A DNA stretch of 64,000 nt from Chelativorans sp. ZYF759 (lineage in GTDB: Bacteria > Pseudomonadota > Alphaproteobacteria > Rhizobiales > Rhizobiaceae), in NCBI RefSeq assembly GCF_012911015.1, contig NZ_WVVV01000001.1:496001-560000 (forward strand), written 5' to 3'. The translations under genes were made by a program, and so were the position numbers. The stretch's first letter is position 1. The number at the start of each line of letters is the position of its first letter. The notes under the pieces are model-generated. The model searched no databases. It had not been told where the DNA came from and worked only from the letters and a program-made list of their open reading frames with translations. Of the stretch, positions 46,798 through 55,350 are shown one piece after another.

Positions 46798-47244
46798 TCA
46801 GTTCCGCTGGTACTTGATGAACGGGGTCAATCTCGCGACCCGATCATAAAGCCGTCGCGCGGTATCATTGAAGTCCTGTGTCATCCAGTAGACATTGGCT
46901 GCACCTGCGGCGTCTGCCTCGGCATAGACGGCCTCGATCAATGCGCGCCCGATGCCCGTGCCACGGACCTCGGGATCGGCATAGAGGTCCTGCAGATAGC
47001 AATTGTCGCCAACCGCCCAGCAGGTCCGGTGCATGATGTAGTGAACCAGACCGACCGGTTTTCCGTCGACCAGGGCGATCATGCCCTTCGGTTCGAAATG
47101 GCCGCTGTCGAAGAGCCGTGCCCAGGTCGTCGCGTAAACCTCTTCGGAAACGCAACTCTCGTAGAAATCCAGATAGGCCGTCCACAGCCGTCGCCATTCG
47201 GCGTGGTCGGCCTTTTCAAGCGCACGGATCGTGATCCCGGCCAT
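46798..47244 (-). CDS. GNAT family N-acetyltransferase
   Basis: A 148-residue GCN5-type acetyltransferase. It starts MAGITIRALEKADHAEWRRL (ATG 47244), preferred over GTG 47253 because AAGG is better spaced. The acetyl-CoA loop is present as DLYADPEVRGTGIGRALIEAVYAEA, split over V and A segments, and DTARRLYDRVA lies near the C-terminus. The acceptor is unknown. It sits inside the moxR-vwa operon, five bases before the vwa gene and 13 bases after moxR. Confidence 0.9.
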   Translation of the reverse strand: MAGITIRALEKADHAEWRRLWTAYLDFYESCVSEEVYATTWARLFDSGHFEPKGMIALVDGKPVGLVHYIMHRTCWAVGDNCYLQDLYADPEVRGTGIGRALIEAVYAEADAAGAANVYWMTQDFNDTARRLYDRVARLTPFIKYQRN

Positions 47245-47257
47245 TGCGCTCACTGCC

Positions 47258-48097
47258 TTATCCCTGGCGCCGCGCCATGAAGGCCAGCCGCTCGAACAGA
47301 TGCACGTCCTGCTCGTTCTTCAGAAGCGCGCCGTGAAGCTTGGGCAGCGCGTTCTTCGGGTCGGCACGGAGGTCCTCGGGCGCAACGTCCTCGGCCACCA
47401 GCAGCCTGATCCAGTCGAGCGCTTCGGATGTCGAGGGCTTCTTCTTCAGCCCCGGCACGTCGCGGATTTCATAGAACTGGGTGAGTGCGGCGCGCACGAG
47501 GTTCTGCTTGATGCCGGGATAGTGCACGTCGACAATGGCCTGCAGCGTCTCGATGTCGGGAAAGCGGATATAGTGGAAGAAGCAGCGGCGCAGGAAGGCG
47601 TCCGGCAGTTCCTTCTCGTTGTTGGAGGTGATGATGACGACCGGGCGCTGTTCGGCGCGGATCGTCTCGCCGGTCTCATAGACGAAAAACTCCATGCGAT
47701 CGAGTTCCTGCAGGAGATCGTTGGGGAACTCGATGTCGGCCTTGTCGATCTCGTCGATCAGGAGAACCGTCTTCCTGCCGGCCGAGAAGGATTCCCACAG
47801 CTTGCCGCGCTTGATGTAGTTCTTGATGTCGTTGAAGCGCTCGTCGCCGAGCTGGCTGTCGCGCAGGCGGGTCACTGCGTCATATTCGTAGAGCCCCTGC
47901 TGGGCCCGTGTGGTCGACTTGACGTGCCATTCGATCAGATCGAGCCCCAGTGCGGACGCGACCTGGCGCGCGAGTTCTGTCTTTCCGGTACCCGGTTCGC
48001 CCTTGACCAGCAATGGGCGTTCCAGCGCGATCGCCGCGTTGACGGCCACCATCAGGTCCTTGTCGGCGACGTAGGTCGCCGTTCCTTCGAAGCGCAT
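47258..48097 (-). CDS. MoxR family AAA+ ATPase
   Basis: A 279-residue AAA+ ATPase of the MoxR class. Start MRFEGTATYVADKDL at 48097, with AAGGGA nine bases upstream; the ORF start at 48151 is not conserved. Visible: Walker A VKGEPGTGKTELAR, TTRAQQGLYEYDAVTRLRD, Walker B VLLIDEIDKAD, sensor 1 VVIITSNNEKELPDAFLRRC and an arginine-finger region. MoxR proteins work with VWA partners as chaperones or metal-insertion machines; here the partner is the CoxE-like VWA gene two genes downstream. Confidence 0.94.
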   Translation of the reverse strand: MRFEGTATYVADKDLMVAVNAAIALERPLLVKGEPGTGKTELARQVASALGLDLIEWHVKSTTRAQQGLYEYDAVTRLRDSQLGDERFNDIKNYIKRGKLWESFSAGRKTVLLIDEIDKADIEFPNDLLQELDRMEFFVYETGETIRAEQRPVVIITSNNEKELPDAFLRRCFFHYIRFPDIETLQAIVDVHYPGIKQNLVRAALTQFYEIRDVPGLKKKPSTSEALDWIRLLVAEDVAPEDLRADPKNALPKLHGALLKNEQDVHLFERLAFMARRQG

Positions 48098-48210
48098 TCG
48101 GTCAATCCCTTGGGAGGTGTCGTCGATTGGTGCCGAAACTAAGGAGGCCATTCCTGCATGGCAAGGCGCAATGCCACTGGCGGGGCGACGCTGTCGGGAC
48201 TATATTCGTT

Positions 48211-48370
48211 CCTGCGATCTGCGCTTCACGACAGGAGTAACACTTCCCTGGGGCCTTATTGATCCATAGGGAGCTGTCCCTGGGAGGACCCGTGGGTCCT
48301 TTCACACGGCGCCCACCTACTTTGTAGGCACCCAGGATCAATCTCTCCATCGGTCGTCGTGGATCGTTCC
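48211..48370 (+). ncRNA. ssrS: 6S RNA
   Basis: About 160 nt, approximate ends. It lies directly before the 5-formyl-THF cyclo-ligase gene, the classic 6S position. Alphaproteobacterial 6S marks are seen: GGGAGGACCCGTGGGTCC, CGGCGCCCACCTACTTTGTAGG and CACCCAGGATCAAT. The closing stem pairs CGATC with GATCG and CACGAC with GTCGTG; an inner stem pairs ATTGATCC with GGATCAAT. A -10-like TATATT (48201-48206) fits a start near 48213. 6S RNA binds the housekeeping RNA polymerase and modulates transcription in stationary phase. Confidence 0.88.
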
Positions 48371-48452
48371 TTCCCGTCCGGCTTGCGCTTCCCCGCTTGA
48401 AGCGGCGCCCCGCATAGGGCATGCCTGGCGCCGTTCCAAAATGGAGCCGCCG

Positions 48453-49040
48453 ATGAGCCACCCCGTCACAGACGACAAGAAGCGCTTGCGCGACGACGCG
48501 CTTGCAAGACGCGACGGTCTTGATCCTCAGTACCGCGTCGAGGCATCCCTGCGGATCGCCGAAGTCGGCGCGGCGATGGATTGCGATCCCGGCGACATCG
48601 TTTCCGGCTTCTGGCCGATGCGCTCGGAGGTCGACGCCAGGCCGCTGATGTATGCTCTGCGGGAAAGGGGCGCCAGACTCTGCCTGCCAGCCATCCTCGA
48701 CAAGGAAACCATTGTCTTTCGCGAACTGGTGCGCGGCGCCGAGATGGTCGACATGGGATTTGGCACCGTCGGGCCCGGCGAGGAGGCCGCAGTGCTCGAT
48801 CCCACGATCATGCTCGTGCCGCTGGCGGCCTTCGATGGTGAGGGGCAGCGGATCGGCTATGGTGGCGGGTATTATGACCGCGCCATCGCCCGCCTTCACG
48901 CCAGGGGCCTGCACCCGCGCCTCCTCGGCATCGCCTTCGACTGCCAGGAGGTCGCGCATGTTCCCGTCGAGGCGCACGACATCCCGCTGCCGGGCCTGCT
49001 CACCGAAACCGGCTTGCGGCGCTTCGGGGCGAAGGGTTAA
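48453..49040 (+). CDS. fau: 5-formyltetrahydrofolate cyclo-ligase
   Basis: ATP-dependent enzyme that converts 5-formyl-THF to 5,10-methenyl-THF, in folate recycling. The 195-residue protein starts MSHPVTDDKKRLRDDALARR, set by GGAG at 48444-48447 ahead of the ATG at 48453 (ATG 48441 lacks a site). Visible: SGFWPMRSEVDARPL, LVPLAAFDGEGQRIGYGGGYYDR split across the nucleotide loop, and GIAFDCQEV. It lies about 80 bases after the 6S RNA, as in many bacteria. Confidence 0.95.
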   Translation: MSHPVTDDKKRLRDDALARRDGLDPQYRVEASLRIAEVGAAMDCDPGDIVSGFWPMRSEVDARPLMYALRERGARLCLPAILDKETIVFRELVRGAEMVDMGFGTVGPGEEAAVLDPTIMLVPLAAFDGEGQRIGYGGGYYDRAIARLHARGLHPRLLGIAFDCQEVAHVPVEAHDIPLPGLLTETGLRRFGAKG

Positions 49041-49049
49041 AGCAGGCGC

Positions 49050-49874
49050 ATGAGAGTTCTCTTTCTGGGTGACATGGTGGGCCGCACCGGCCGCACGGCG
49101 GTCTGGGAGCGTCTGCCTGCGCTCATCTCCGATCTTGGGCTGGACTTCGTCATCGTCAATGGCGAGAACGCGGCCGGGGGCTTCGGCATCACCCAGGAGA
49201 TCTATCAGAACACGCTCGATGCCGGGGCCGACGTGGTGACCACCGGCAACCATGTCTGGGACCAGCGCGAGGCGCTCGTATTCGCTTCGAGGGAAGACCG
49301 CTTCCTGCGGCCGCTCAACTTTCCTGCCGGCACGCCGGGCCACGGCATCGGTGTTTACCAGGCCAGGAACGGTGCGCGCATTCTCGTTTCCAACATCATG
49401 GGTCGGGTCTTCATGCATCCCGACCTGGACGACCCCTTCGCAGCGGCGGAGAAAATGCTGACCGACAGTCCCATGGGCGACGCGGTCGATGCTGCCATCG
49501 TCGATTTCCACGCCGAGGCGACTTCGGAGAAGATGTGCTTCGGCCATTTCGTCGACGGGCGAGTCAGCGCGGTCATCGGCACCCATACCCATCAGCCGAC
49601 CGCCGACCATCAGATCCTCGACGGAGGCACCGGCTACATTTCCGATGCCGGGATGTGCGGGGACTACAATTCGTCGCTCGGTATGGACAAGGAAGAACCG
49701 CTCAACCGCTTCCTTTCCAAGGTGCCGAGAAACCGTTTCGAGGCGGCCAGCGGCCCTGCCACCATCTGCGGGCTGGGCCTGGACATTTCCGACCGCACCG
49801 GGCTGACCGAGAAGATCGCGCCGTTGAGGCTCGGCCCCCGGCTGGAAGAGACTGTTCCGTCATTCTGGGCGTGA
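49050..49874 (+). CDS. YmdB family metallophosphoesterase (TIGR00282)
   Basis: A 274-residue calcineurin-like phosphoesterase. Characterised YmdB of Bacillus is a cyclic-nucleotide phosphodiesterase affecting biofilm and motility; the role in alphaproteobacteria is not known. Visible: MRVLFLGDMVGRTGRTAV, FVIVNGENAAGGFGIT, TTGNHVWDQREAL (metal-binding His/Asp), VIGTHTHQPTADHQIL and GYISDAGMCGDYNSSLGM. It follows fau by nine bases, so they are cotranscribed. Confidence 0.94.
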   Translation: MRVLFLGDMVGRTGRTAVWERLPALISDLGLDFVIVNGENAAGGFGITQEIYQNTLDAGADVVTTGNHVWDQREALVFASREDRFLRPLNFPAGTPGHGIGVYQARNGARILVSNIMGRVFMHPDLDDPFAAAEKMLTDSPMGDAVDAAIVDFHAEATSEKMCFGHFVDGRVSAVIGTHTHQPTADHQILDGGTGYISDAGMCGDYNSSLGMDKEEPLNRFLSKVPRNRFEAASGPATICGLGLDISDRTGLTEKIAPLRLGPRLEETVPSFWA

Positions 49875-49910
49875 GCCGGTCCCGCCGGGGCAAGAATCAA
49901 GGAGAGAGTC

Positions 49911-50546
49911 ATGAGCCAGAACGAGCAGCAGCGTGCGCTCGATCGCGTCTATGCCGCGACCAATCCCGAGGAGCTTGCCGACGGCTATGCGGATTGGGCG
50001 GCCGCCTATGACCGCGAGACCATCGAACTCGGCTACTGCCTGCCTTTCGCAATAACGGCCTGGGTGGCACGGCATGTGCCCAAAGACGCCGGCATCCTTC
50101 TCGATGCCGGCTGTGGGACCGGACTGAGCGGCCCGCTTCTCGCTTCGCTCGGATATGGTGACCTCGCCGGGCTGGACCTGTCGCAGGAAATGCTCGACAT
50201 CGCCGCGTCGCGGGGCTGCTATTCCGATCTGCGGCAGGGGGAGCTCGGGCAAGTGCTGCCCTGGCCGGACAACCATTTCGCTTGCTTCCTGTCGACGGGC
50301 GTCTTCACGCTCGGACACGCGCCCGCCTCGAGCCTGGACGAACTGGTGCGCATTACCCGGCCTGGCGGCCATGCCATTTTCACGGTCCGCGACAAATTGC
50401 TGGAGGGCGACGCGTTTCCAGCCAAAATGGACGCACTTGTGCGCGATGGCCGCTGGCGTCTCGTCGAGGAAAGCGGGCCTTTCCGTCCTTTCGTGCTGGC
50501 CGAGCCGCAAGCGATGAATTCGGCCTTCGTGTTCGAAATTCTGTAG
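49911..50546 (+). CDS. Class I SAM-dependent methyltransferase
   Basis: A 211-residue methyltransferase of the Methyltransf_25/11 type. Motif I is LLDAGCGTGLSGPLLASLGYG (about residues 62-83, split here at residue 70), followed by LDLSQEMLDIA and the post-motif RPGGHAIFTVRDK near 145-160. AAGGAGAGA lies before the ATG. The substrate is unknown. It stands 36 bases after the YmdB gene and may belong to the same transcript. Confidence 0.9.
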   Translation: MSQNEQQRALDRVYAATNPEELADGYADWAAAYDRETIELGYCLPFAITAWVARHVPKDAGILLDAGCGTGLSGPLLASLGYGDLAGLDLSQEMLDIAASRGCYSDLRQGELGQVLPWPDNHFACFLSTGVFTLGHAPASSLDELVRITRPGGHAIFTVRDKLLEGDAFPAKMDALVRDGRWRLVEESGPFRPFVLAEPQAMNSAFVFEIL

Positions 50547-50605
50547 AGGCGGGAACCTCCGAGGCAGATTCGCGTAATCACGAAAGTTTCACCGGAATCT
50601 GCTTC

Positions 50606-51109
50606 GTGAACGACGTCATCGCAGACTTTTCTCACACGACCTGGCTGCCCTTCCCCGTGATCGCGGCCAGACTGTTGCTTGCGGCGGTGCTCGGAGCCGC
50701 CATTGGCTTTGAGCGGGAATGGCGCCATCACCCTGCCGGGCTGCGGACGCATATGTTGGTGTCGCTCGCGTCGGCCTCCTTTGCCGTGCTCGGCATCGAG
50801 ATATTGCACAGCCCCCAATTCGACGAGGATTCGGCCCGCCTCGATCCCACGCGCATCATCGAGGCCATCACGGCGGGCGTCGCCTTCCTCGCTGCCGGCT
50901 CGATCATCTTCGCGCGCGGCCGCGTCAAGGGACTAACCACCGGTGCAGGGCTCTGGCTCGCCGGGGCAATCGGCCTGGCCGGCGGCCTCGGACTCTGGCA
51001 AGTCGCCATCTTCTCAAGCTTTCTGGCGCTCGTCGTGTTAGGATTGATGAGCGGTATCGAGGCGCCCAAGCGCGCAGAAGACGAGCGCAAGGATCGAGAG
51101 CGCGAGTGA
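50606..51109 (+). CDS. MgtC/SapB family membrane protein
   Basis: A 167-residue polytopic membrane protein of the MgtC family (Mg2+/virulence-associated, not itself a transporter in Salmonella). Visible: the N-terminal RLLLAAVLGAAIGFEREWRHHPAGLRTH, split after GAAIG, RIIEAITAGVAFLAAGSIIF and GLTTGAGLWLAGAIGLAGG. The start is a GTG at 50606; the ORF extends upstream to 50282 in another gene's shadow. A seven-base inverted repeat lies just before the start. It precedes leuC by 227 bases. Confidence 0.88.
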   Translation: MNDVIADFSHTTWLPFPVIAARLLLAAVLGAAIGFEREWRHHPAGLRTHMLVSLASASFAVLGIEILHSPQFDEDSARLDPTRIIEAITAGVAFLAAGSIIFARGRVKGLTTGAGLWLAGAIGLAGGLGLWQVAIFSSFLALVVLGLMSGIEAPKRAEDERKDRERE

Positions 51110-51151
51110 GAGCGCGTTGCCCGGCGCGTGAAAGATTGATATTGAGCGCGG

Positions 51152-51268
51152 ATGAACGATATGACGCTCATGGACGCGCAACAAGCATTCGTGCTGCAGG
51201 ACCGCAAGCGGCTGCCCGGCCGCTTCTTCGCGCGGCTCGTGGGCGCGCCGACCAGCCGACTCGGCTGA
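51152..51268 (+). CDS. Possible 38-residue small protein before leuC
   Basis: A short ORF ([17 protein letters not shown], then [16 protein letters not shown], ending TSRLG) with a basic C-part. No family is recognised and no strong ribosome-binding site is seen. It lies in the 226-base gap between the MgtC-like gene and leuC. It may be a chance ORF. Confidence 0.25.
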   Translation: MNDMTLMDAQQAFVLQDRKRLPGRFFARLVGAPTSRLG

Positions 51269-51335
51269 TGTAGGCGCCGGCCGGCGGCGTGAGCCCGGCA
51301 CAGCCAACTCCAAGTACCAGTTCGGGAACAGAACC

Positions 51336-52745
51336 ATGAGCGCACCGCGCACCCTTTACGACAAGATTTTCGACGAGCATGTGGTCGACCGTCAGGACGA
51401 CGGCACGTGCCTTCTCTACATCGATCGCCACCTCGTGCATGAGGTTACCAGCCCACAGGCCTTCGAGGGACTGCGCATGGCGGGCCGTCAGGTTCGCCAG
51501 CCGGAGAAGACCCTCGCCGTGGTCGATCACAACGTGCCGACCTCGCCGGATCGAGCTCTCGGCATCAAGAACGAGGAAAGTCGCATCCAGGTCGAGGCGC
51601 TGGCGAAAAACGCCGCCGATTTCGGCGTCGAATATTATTCCGAAAAGGATCGCCGCCAGGGCATCGTCCACATCATCGGTCCTGAGCAGGGCTTCACCCT
51701 GCCTGGCATGACGATCGTGTGTGGCGACAGCCACACATCGACCCATGGCGCCTTTGGCGCGCTGGCCCACGGCATCGGCACTTCCGAGGTCGAGCACGTG
51801 CTGGCGACCCAGACGCTGATCCAGCGCAAGGCCAAAAACATGCTGGTGCGTGTCGACGGCCAACTTCCGCCAGGCGTCACCGCCAAGGACATCATCCTCG
51901 CCATCATCGGGGAAATCGGAACCGCCGGCGGCACCGGCCATGTCATCGAGTTTGCCGGCGAGGCGATCCGGTCGCTCTCCATGGAAGGCCGCATGACGGT
52001 CTGCAACATGACCATCGAAGGCGGGGCCCGCGCCGGACTGATCGCGCCCGACGAGGTGACTTTCGCCTACGTCAAGGACAAGCCACGCGCGCCCAAGGGC
52101 AAGGCCTGGGACATGGCACTCGAATACTGGCGGACGCTGAAGACCGACGAGGGCGCGCACTTCGACCGCACCGTGGTGCTCGACGCGGCCAATCTGCCGC
52201 CCATCGTTTCCTGGGGATCATCGCCCGAGGACGTGATCGCGGTCACAGGCGTCGTTCCGGATCCCGAATTGATCCCGGAAGAGAACAAGCGCGCGTCGAA
52301 GAGGCGGGCGCTCGAATATATGGGCCTGACCCCCGGAACGAAGATCACCGACATCGAGCTCGACCGGGTTTTCATCGGCTCCTGTACAAATGGCCGTATC
52401 GAGGATCTGCGGGCCGCTGCCGAGGTGGCGAAGGGTCGCAAGGTCGCAGAGCGGGTGAGCGCCATGATCGTGCCTGGCTCGGGCCTGGTAAAGGAACAGG
52501 CCGAAGCAGAAGGTCTCGACAAGATCTTCATCGAGGCCGGTTTCGACTGGCGCGAGCCGGGCTGCTCGATGTGTCTGGCGATGAACGACGATCGGCTGAA
52601 GCCCGGCGAGCGCTGCGCTTCGACCTCGAACCGCAATTTCGAGGGCCGGCAGGGCTTCAAGGGTCGCACGCATCTGGTTTCGCCGGCCATGGCGGCGGCA
52701 GCTGCGATAGCAGGCAAGTTCGTCGACATCCGCGACTGGCGCTGA
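51336..52745 (+). CDS. leuC: 3-isopropylmalate dehydratase large subunit
   Basis: Large [4Fe-4S] subunit of isopropylmalate isomerase in leucine synthesis. The 469-residue protein shows [37 protein letters not shown] and the cluster cysteines in [14 protein letters not shown] and [21 protein letters not shown] lies before the ATG. Its partner leuD and leuB lie on the other strand at 31-35 kb. Confidence 0.97.
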   Translation: MSAPRTLYDKIFDEHVVDRQDDGTCLLYIDRHLVHEVTSPQAFEGLRMAGRQVRQPEKTLAVVDHNVPTSPDRALGIKNEESRIQVEALAKNAADFGVEYYSEKDRRQGIVHIIGPEQGFTLPGMTIVCGDSHTSTHGAFGALAHGIGTSEVEHVLATQTLIQRKAKNMLVRVDGQLPPGVTAKDIILAIIGEIGTAGGTGHVIEFAGEAIRSLSMEGRMTVCNMTIEGGARAGLIAPDEVTFAYVKDKPRAPKGKAWDMALEYWRTLKTDEGAHFDRTVVLDAANLPPIVSWGSSPEDVIAVTGVVPDPELIPEENKRASKRRALEYMGLTPGTKITDIELDRVFIGSCTNGRIEDLRAAAEVAKGRKVAERVSAMIVPGSGLVKEQAEAEGLDKIFIEAGFDWREPGCSMCLAMNDDRLKPGERCASTSNRNFEGRQGFKGRTHLVSPAMAAAAAIAGKFVDIRDWR

Positions 52746-52847
52746 AGCTGCCCTGCCCGTTTCGGGGGCCGGCATTGCCCGGCTCCCTTAACCCCTTTTT
52801 TGCGCTTGGCCGGTAGTCTAGCCGCCTATCCCAAAGGCGGACTTGGT

Positions 52848-54098
52848 TTGGCCACCGACACCATCACCATCATTGCACTCATTAATCCGGCGGTCTGCGC
52901 GATCCTCGCGACGGCGCTGCTGGTGTTCTGGAACAACCAACGCCAGCGCAGCTATATCGCGGTCCTGAGCGCAGCCTTTGCCTTTCTGGCGGCCGGGTTC
53001 GCGCTGCAGTTCCTCGCCGTCCAGTCGGGCGGTCCGGCGCTACGCCTGCTGGCCAATAGCCTGCTAATGTTCGGGACCGCGACACTGGTTCTGGGCGTTC
53101 TCGGTCGCGTCGAGAGGAAGCCGCCGCTCGTCAGGATCCTCGCGATCGTCGGTGCGACGCTTGCCGTCTATCTATGGTACCTCCTGATCGAGCCCCTGAC
53201 GGTCGCACGCGTCGTGACCATCAATTTTGGCGGCGGCTTTCTCGTCCTGCTCCTGGTTGCGGAGCTCGCGAAGACAGGCAGTCGAAAGCCGGTCGATCGC
53301 TTCCTTTTCTGGTTCTTTGCGGCCTGGGGCGTCCAGTTTTTCCTGCGCACCGTGTTGGCGGTGCTCTACGAGGCAGACGAGATTGCCGACGCCAACTTTT
53401 TCGCCACGCTCTATTGGGCCACATTGACGTTCTCGATCGCCTTCTTCCTGCTCATCTTCGCCGTGGTGATCGTGGCGGCCATCGCGGTCGACCTGCAGGA
53501 GGAACTGCGGACAGAATCCTTCACGGATCCATTGTCCGGGCTGCTCAACCGTCGCGGCTTCAACAAGCGGCTGGAAGAGGCCCTCAACGACGCGCGCGCG
53601 AAAGCCATGCCGCTTGCGCTCGTCGTCGCGGATCTCGACCGCTTCAAGGAGGTGAACGATCGTTTTGGCCATGCAGTCGGTGACAGTGCGATCGTCAGCT
53701 TCTCCAACTGTCTGCGCCAGGTGATGGGCGGCGAGCACGTCGCAGGGCGAATGGGAGGCGAGGAATTCGCAATCCTGCTGCGCGGCGCCGATATCCGCAT
53801 GGCGCGGCTCTTTGCGGAGGGGCTTCGAACAAATTTCGCTGGACTGGTCATCCCTGGCCTGCCTGTCGGCCATACACTGACGGCCAGTTTCGGTGTCGCG
53901 GTTCTGCAGCCGGGGGAGGATTGGGAGGATCTGTTGAAGCGGGCGGACAGAGCATTGTATCGGGCCAAGGAGGAAGGGCGCGACCGCGTCGTGGTGTGCA
54001 CCCACACGGATGACGGCGCCGTCGCCGCCGACAACAAAACAGGTCGCCGACCCTTGATGCGCGATGGTTCGTCGGCCGCCGCGCAACCGGGCGATTAA
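52848..54098 (+). CDS. Membrane diguanylate cyclase (GGDEF), first of a tandem pair
   Basis: A 416-residue inner-membrane protein predicted to make cyclic di-GMP. Six or seven N-terminal helices (about 8-220) form an uncharacterised sensor. The GGDEF domain (about 235-390) has DPLSGLLNRRGFNKRLEEAL, DLDRFKEVNDRFGH and the active signature MGGEEF. No RxxD inhibitory site is present. The start TTG at 52848 has GGCGGA upstream, and a TTG at 52800 is the alternative. The second GGDEF gene starts 52 bases downstream in the same orientation. Confidence 0.88.
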   Translation: MATDTITIIALINPAVCAILATALLVFWNNQRQRSYIAVLSAAFAFLAAGFALQFLAVQSGGPALRLLANSLLMFGTATLVLGVLGRVERKPPLVRILAIVGATLAVYLWYLLIEPLTVARVVTINFGGGFLVLLLVAELAKTGSRKPVDRFLFWFFAAWGVQFFLRTVLAVLYEADEIADANFFATLYWATLTFSIAFFLLIFAVVIVAAIAVDLQEELRTESFTDPLSGLLNRRGFNKRLEEALNDARAKAMPLALVVADLDRFKEVNDRFGHAVGDSAIVSFSNCLRQVMGGEHVAGRMGGEEFAILLRGADIRMARLFAEGLRTNFAGLVIPGLPVGHTLTASFGVAVLQPGEDWEDLLKRADRALYRAKEEGRDRVVVCTHTDDGAVAADNKTGRRPLMRDGSSAAAQPGD

Positions 54099-54150
54099 CC
54101 ACTTCTTCGGAGGTTACGCCTAGGTTTCTTGACGAGGTCGGGGGACGCAG

Positions 54151-55344
54151 ATGAGTGGCGCCAGTGTAATCCTGTTCGTCAATCTCATGGTTGGCGGTCT
54201 TCTGACCGCCTTTTTCCTTGTGCTCGCGCTTTACGACCGTCGGCTGGTATCGGCGCGCTGGTTCGCTGGCGCTTATGGCTTCGGCGTCGCCTATATCGTC
54301 GGCGAGTTCATAATTCCGTTCCTCGTCGATGCCACCCCGGTGAGCATACTGTCATCGTCTTCGATGGTCGTGGCGCTGGCGCTGCTCAACATAGGCATTG
54401 CAAGCCGCTACAAGGTTCGCCCTCCCCTCCTGTTCCTAGGCATCGCGTTCGTGCTGAGCGTGGGCGTCTTTGCGGTTACGGCGGGTATGCCGCGGGACTC
54501 CATGGTGCGGAACTTTCTCTACCAGACGCCCTTCTTCGCCATGCAGGCGGCGGGTGCCTGGATCGTGCTGTCGGGCCGGAGTCGCAAACTCATCGACCTG
54601 GCGCTGGCGTCCTTCCTGGGAATGACGTCGCTGCACTATTTTTCCAAGCCCTTCGCGTCCATCCTTCTGGGCGGCCCGGGCGCGAGGCCGCAGGATTACA
54701 TCGCCACGGCCTATGCCATGTTCTCGCAATCGATGGGCACGGTCTTCGTGCTCGCGACGGCGCTAACCCTCATGGCGCTTCTGGTCAGCGACCTGCTACG
54801 CGATGTGACCTGGCGTTCCGTTACCGATCCCCTGTCGGGGTTGCTCAACCGGCGCGGGTTCGAGGAGAAGCTTGCCGAAATGCTGGCCAAGCGCGGGTCC
54901 AGCGGTCCCCCGCTCTCGCTGGTGTTCATTGATCTCGACCGCTTCAAATCCATCAACGACACGTTCGGCCACGCTGCCGGGGATCGTGTGATCGAAACGT
55001 TTGCCGACATTTTGCGCGAGGCCTCCGCCGGGCTGCACGTCATCGGCCGCGTCGGCGGTGAGGAGTATGCGGTCGCGCTGTCGCATTGCAACGCGGCGAC
55101 AGCGCAGCTGTTCGCCGAAAGCGTGCGTGCGGCGTTCGGGGAAACCCAGGTCGACGGCTTCCCGGAAGGACAGCGCTTCAGTGCGAGCTTCGGGGTGGCC
55201 ACTCTCGATGGGCCCGAAACGCCGTCGGCGCTGATGGAACGCGCGGATGCAGCCCTCTATGAGGCAAAGCGCGCTGGCCGCAACTGCGTGAGGCTGGCAT
55301 CGGTCCGCGCAGACGGGCCGGTCCCTCTACGCGTTGTCAGCTGA
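54151..55344 (+). CDS. Membrane diguanylate cyclase (GGDEF), second of a tandem pair
   Basis: A 397-residue protein with the same plan as its upstream neighbour: about seven helices, then a GGDEF domain. Visible: DPLSGLLNRRGFEEKLAEML, DLDRFKSINDTFGHAAGD and the signature VGGEEY. The last residue is Tyr instead of Phe, a variant usually still active. No RxxD inhibitory site is seen. The domain arrangement and ADRALYEAK-type C-terminus resemble the first protein, suggesting an old duplication. The region from the helices through the catalytic domain aligns loosely by eye. Confidence 0.88.
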   Translation: MSGASVILFVNLMVGGLLTAFFLVLALYDRRLVSARWFAGAYGFGVAYIVGEFIIPFLVDATPVSILSSSSMVVALALLNIGIASRYKVRPPLLFLGIAFVLSVGVFAVTAGMPRDSMVRNFLYQTPFFAMQAAGAWIVLSGRSRKLIDLALASFLGMTSLHYFSKPFASILLGGPGARPQDYIATAYAMFSQSMGTVFVLATALTLMALLVSDLLRDVTWRSVTDPLSGLLNRRGFEEKLAEMLAKRGSSGPPLSLVFIDLDRFKSINDTFGHAAGDRVIETFADILREASAGLHVIGRVGGEEYAVALSHCNAATAQLFAESVRAAFGETQVDGFPEGQRFSASFGVATLDGPETPSALMERADAALYEAKRAGRNCVRLASVRADGPVPLRVVS

Positions 55345-55350
55345 CTTTCG

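Noticed and set aside
48102-49610. 502-residue minus-strand ORF
   Set aside because: Runs antisense through fau, the YmdB gene and the 6S RNA; no recognisable product.
51168-52160. 330-residue minus-strand ORF
   Set aside because: Antisense to leuC with its cluster motifs.
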